Source: Ophiothrix spiculata (Eukaryota > Echinodermata > Ophiuroidea > Amphilepidida > Ophiotrichidae). Taken from it: 22,524 nucleotides of DNA. Numbering within the stretch: position 1 is the stretch's first letter; every line of letters starts with the position of its first letter. Location: the NCBI GenBank assembly GCA_000969725.1, contig JXSR01S017113.1; one strand, 5' to 3'. Below, piece by piece: positions 10,201 through 16,200 of the stretch. The notes under the pieces are model-generated. The model had not been told where the DNA came from, ran no database searches, and was given only the letters and a program-made list of their open reading frames with translations. Both the position numbers and the translations under genes were made by a program.

Positions 10201-13200
10201 ATTCGCGATGAACAACTCTGTGGCGTGTTTGAATACCTAAATTGTTTTACCAATCTTTGTCATTTATATTTGGTAACACAAAATCCTATTTCATAATGAT
10301 ATAAATAAATAAAAACTTGTGTGCCATTTTGTTCCGCGGTGAAAACAACAAAATCTTGAACCAAGCATCACTTTAATTTCCTTCTTTTTATGGAAAAAGA
10401 CTAGATATTGGTCAAATGATATGTTAATGTGGAGATCTTCTTTTGGTTCATATTTTATTTACTTCATATCATATATGGGCTGGTTTGTGACACAAAACCA
10501 TTGGAGTTTGATATCGAACTCCATTTTAAGTACGTCAAAAATGTGACGTCATTTCGCAGTATCCTGCACATGTGATGGCTCACCCCGAAAGGGGGGACTC
10601 TGCAGATGATATCAATTTCGATTTTATCATTTCATCTCTTACAACATTTTCTAAGCTTTAAAATGACACCTTACTTGTTGAAATTGATCAAGGCAATCAA
10701 ATTTTACAACAGAAAATCTGCTGGAAATTCTTACCATTTTCTTAATTTTTTGCTACCTATTTCTTGAAAAGTGTTCTGTCGCAAAGTCCCCCTTTTTGGG
10801 GTGAGTCATCAAATATAACTTACCTTTTTGTCCATTTTGAGCCATGCTGGATAACCTTTATGGTCTACAAACTGCAATCCAAAGTACCAGGTTTCTCGTA
10901 AGCCAATTGTCCTGCAAACTAGCTCGAATAAGTGCCGTCCTACTGCTTTCAACTGTAATGAGACAAACAAATTTAGAATTATGTATGCCTTTTGTGATTT
11001 ATGAATAAGTGCCGTCCTACTGCTTTCAACTGTAATTAATGAGACAATCAAAAATAACTTTAGAATTATGTATGTGATTTACAAACTGCAACCTACATGT
11101 ATAATGTACCAAATTTATGTATGGTATGCAAATAAATAATTTCCAGATAATATTCATTGCAAATGACCACACAATTTTTAAATATTACAACTCAAAATAT
11201 AAATGGGCCAACATATTACATTGTATGTAAATGGAAAACCAAGATCATGATTATTTCTTTGAAACATAATCCATTTCCATCTAATCAGTTTTTTCTTGAG
11301 TCACAGCCAATTGAGAGAGTAACCAACATCACCTTTCTTGGTATCCAAATTTCCAGCAAACTTACTTGGAATATCCATATTGATAGCATTTGTAAGAAAG
11401 CTCGCCGTATCATTGGATTAATTCACAGGAATTTTCACCTTGCTCCAACCCTTCTTCGTCGTACTCTCTACGTGTCTATGGTTCGTCCTATCTTAGAATA
11501 TAGCTGCATCACTTGGCACCCGTTAAATAAGACCTTGACGAGGCATCTGGAGTCTGTCCAAAGATTTGCTTGCCGTGTCATCTTACAAACCTGGGACCTT
11601 GAACATGATGAACTCCTGTCCCAAACATCTCTTCCCACTCTTGAGTCTCGTCGTGATTTCTATACAACCATCCAGGTTTACAAGATCCTTCATAACCTGT
11701 CGTCTGCTCCTAATGTATTCTCTCCTCATACTCGCCAGGGCACCAGATCCAACCATTCCCGTTCTCTCCACATACCCTTTAGCCGCCTCACTCTCTGTCA
11801 GAGAAGTTTTTACCATCATGGGCCTAAACTGTGGAATGGTTTGTCGGAGGAGATTATCAACAGCCCTACCATTCATAGGTTTAAGTCTGCTGTTAATCCA
11901 ACCATGTAATTTGTTTTGTTCTTCTCCATTGTTCTTTCTTGTTTATTTTTCCTTTGGTGTGCTGTTTTCTGGTTTGTCTCATTTTGGTGTTTAGGCTCCC
12001 CTTTAATTTAGTGTTTTTGCACTATTGGGTTTTTGCCTGGTTTCGACCGAATGTTATAAATAAATAAATAAGAATTGCATGATAGTTCAGCTTTCCTAAA
12101 TGTAAACTTGGCTCTGCATTAACAAAGTTGGAGTTGCCTTTTGGAAATAAAAAATAGAGAGAAAAAAAAATCATATCCAAAGTAATAAACCTATAAATTT
12201 AGAAATTTTGAATACTGTAAAACAAGAAATATTTGCTAGCAATTTAATTTCGCTAATACCCCAAAATCGCAAAATTAATTTGCCGCTAATATTAATAATG
12301 TACAATGATTTCAATGGCATGCTGATGCAATTAGTGAAATTAAAATGCTGCCAAAAAACCCAGATTCTGAAATTCGCAAAATTTTCTTTCCGCAAATATT
12401 TCTTGTTTTACAGTACATAAAACTGAGAAAATGTTCAATTTCCAATGTGACTACATCTAGAATATTACTCTTTCACTTATTTTGGACTTATTAGATGAAG
12501 TGAAACTTAAAAGCTAATATTTTGTAAGGAGTATAAGAAGGGAATTAGAATTTCAAATATCTATTAACCTCAATTTTATAATTCCTATGACTTTTACAAT
12601 ATATGTTATGTGTAACAACATTTTGCCGTACCTCAAATTGAAAAAATGCTGACTTTATGGGAAGGTTGTGGTTAATAGTTGAATGTATACATTACATACC
12701 CTTCAAAATCAAACCAGGCAGATAAATGAAAGGAGGGGGGAGGATGGGTGTCACACACTTCTTATATGTGTTTTTTTTTTCAGATTTGGGTACATTATAT
12801 TGCAGATAAGAGTACCCATTTTGCCTAAATCATTTTTTTGTTGAGAAAATTGGTTGCTGAAAAGGATCCAAATTGAGTAAAATGTGGTACTTTTTTTGAT
12901 CAAAATTGATGTATTTTTTGTTTGTATATTAGTACAGTTTTGTTGATATTGTTTTGCTGTAAAGGAAGCAACACATTTTGCAGGCTTTTTTGCTTTCAGT
13001 GGCATCTCCTCCATCTTGGTGTTCTCTTAGTGTGTTTTGATGTTTTTTATCATGCTGGAAATAAACATGAATGAATGTACCGGTGAGTGGCTTTCAATTC
13101 AAAATAGGTATAGATACAGTCAAACTTTCATGTGTTCAAACTTAGGCCAAAGAAAAAAAAGTTGTTTGGTTGTCCACGACTGCCCGCCCCTATTTTTCGA

Positions 13201-16200
13201 AACTGTGAAAACGTTTATACTATACAAAAGTATACCACACCAAATTTTCAGATTTCCAATTTTTTTTCCTTTGAGAATTTTGATTTTTTGAAAACATTTT
13301 CAAGCTGTTATTTTCATGTTGTTTCCATTTTAATACTGTTTTTAAACTTGTATAAAGACATTTTTTGGTTCAGTAGACTTATTTGCATCTTTATAGAGGC
13401 CATAACTAGGTGTAACTTTGACTAACATTTGAAAAAAAAAAAAAAAAAAAAAAGAAAAAAAATCCGCCCGCCCGCACTTGCTCAAAAAAAGTTGTGGAGG
13501 ACAACCAAACCATTTATTTTTTTGGCCTTATTGAAGCCCCCTTCCTGGGGTAAACCACTCAGCATCCGACCAGACAGAGAAGATGACAAGACATACTGAA
13601 CCAATCTAGAAGTCATCTTCATAAATTAATCACTTCCTTCTTGGTCAGACAAACTTGTACAGGACAAAAATGATAAGAAAACACACACCATCTACCCATG
13701 TTGTGTAAAATGGGTAGATGGTGTGTTGGGATGATAAAATATAAAATGGGAAGTTAAAAGGTGTATTTTAAGTAAATTTAGTATTCAATGTCATATTAAA
13801 ATTGCCACTAAAGAGGTTCCAGTTTTAATTATTTAAACTTAATTATGAGCAACTTTGTGTAACAATTGCCTAGATATACCTGACATTTTACTGTGAAAAT
13901 TCAATTGCAGTTGAAAATTTGACACATTTTCATATAGCCTATAGTCATAAATTGCAGCATGCTCGAGTCAAAAGGATATAAGAAAATATGAACAAAACCA
14001 GGCCCGTAGCCAGGATTTTTTCAAGGGGGGTGCGGATTGTCAAAAAGTGGACCTTTTGGAGGAAAAATTTTCGTTTTGGTAGACCCTAAACTAATTTTAT
14101 TGGTTTTGTTTTGAGAAAGTGACAAGCAAAAAAAAAAGAAGTTTTTCAGCAGTTTTCCAAGCATTTTGTGTAGTACTTTATTAAAAAACTACATACATTT
14201 ACATGTTTTGGTGCTTTGGGTGTTCTTTTGGTGGACATTTAAGGAATTTTTGTGGACCTTTTTGTACATTGTCAAATTTGGGGGGGTGGGGGGTGCGACG
14301 CCCTCACCGCACCCCCCGCCCTGGCTATGGGCTTGGAACAAAACTTGGTGTGAATAAAAATCTCAAAAATCTTGAAAAAAAAGGAGTAAATTGACAAAGT
14401 GGGCGGGGTGCCGGGAGTGGGGGGCAAGAGGCCCTACAACAGGTTTTCACACACTCCATGTAATTGTCAAACTTAAAGGGACTAGCCTAGATTCCACCTA
14501 GAATTAAAAACTTATGGAAATACTCTAAATATAGCTAAAAAGTATAGTAAAATCCAAAAAACTGCAAAAATGTACACACAAATGGCTCAAATTGAGAGAG
14601 AACTAATTTGCAATATATTGTTCTTTGATGGTGGTGTGACTATCCTGTGTTTCCTAAATCCTAAATTTGTACCTCGGATGGATTTACCTGATAAAAGCTC
14701 CTATATATTAATTAATACATATTAAAAGAGAAACAATTTCATCAAAAATAATTTGTTTGGCCATTACAGGTGTAGAAACAAGATTTTTTTCAAGTTTTCA
14801 AACTAGAAACACTGTTTTCACACCACTTTTTGTCGCCGGCGACAAAAATTAAAGTAGGTAAAGAATTGCAATTTTCTCCAACATTCCTCAAAATCATGGA
14901 AAACTACTTGTAGGTTATATTAACTATAAACATGTTTTATCGATGAAAGTACAAAAATATGTAGGTAAAAAATTAGTGGGAAGAATCTAGGCCAGTCCCT
15001 TTAACGCAGCGGGTCCCTCAATGGCAAAAATTTAAAATTGACTTTCGTCGTTTTCATCTAAAGTAGCAGAAAGTCAGGAGCAGGCAGGCGACTATATGCC
15101 CCATCATGCCTTAGCATGTCACATGACCTTCCACCAGTATCGTCATTAACGTACTGCGGGAGAAAAAGTTCTTGACAAAAGCCAAAATAATGGAGTTGAT
15201 TATCCAAGTCCAACGGTTTTAGTATTTACAAGCATTTATTTATATTCTATGACCTAAACAGAACAATTGGTTTGATTTTCATTTTAACATCGAGGTCAAT
15301 GGGTGGATTAATTTTAATCGAAATCAATTCTGGCCCCCTGCATAAAATAGATTTTTGAGGGCGCTGTTCAAATTTGTTTTGCCCATAAAATTGAAACAGA
15401 ATAACTTTTTCTAAATTTATTTCAGCAATGTAACTGTACTTGCAATGTGTAAATTTGAGCAAAATTTCATGCAAAAATTTCTTCGGGAACAAGTTTTTTG
15501 AAATTTTCGAAGCAACATAAAAAATGTTTTTCCGTCCGCCATTATAGAACGGTTACTCCGCTTTTCTATTTTTTCCTGCATTTTGGAACTTTTAAAATTC
15601 TTTATCATTGACCAGACTTTTGTTTCTGGACTTCAAAATCCACTGTGCGTTGAATACTCACTTAGTGAGGCCCGCATGATAATTGAAAGAAAAAGAAGAA
15701 GAATGAAGCCTCTACATTGTATTTGACTTTGTTTCAATGGTGGCAGCGGTGGGATTGAAACGACTGGTGAAAAGGCTTCGGTACATGTAGTGCTTCTTTT
15801 CTCCCGGGTGACAGGGGTGTGTCTCCGGTAGATAAAAAGTAGGGGCTGCAATGGTAGGTTTCGTGTGTGTGTGTGTGGGGGGGGGGGGGTCAACTTGTTG
15901 CCAAATACGAACATTTTGAACTCTGAAAGGCAGATGAGCTTCATATTTAGGCTATGCTGCAAGTAGTATTACTGACATACTGTGTAACCAAAATTTTGAT
16001 ATCTTTAGAATCTATCTTATTACCAACCATTACTGTTACCAACCCCTGAACTTAGGTCCAACTCTGATTTGCGTTCATTTTGAGCCATCATATCTTTTTA
16101 ATGGAACATCAAACGGCTTTGCTGATCAATTGCATATTTGGAATCTACATAAAAAGTTCTACTATAAGAAATACAATTTTTCAGGGGTGTAGGGTAAATA

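Noticed and set aside
11583-11876. Minus-strand 97-codon and plus-strand 142-codon frames
   Set aside because: Shadows of the reverse transcriptase frame at 11157-11909.
13683-13726. MicroRNA precursor
   Set aside because: The stem is only 17 bp with a 10-base loop, and no longer fold extends it.
14166-14394. Plus-strand 63-codon frames
   Set aside because: They lie within an inverted-repeat element and its GC-rich end.
15633-15962. Minus-strand 109-codon frame
   Set aside because: Spans a GT repeat and a G run, giving Pro, Thr and His runs; low complexity only.
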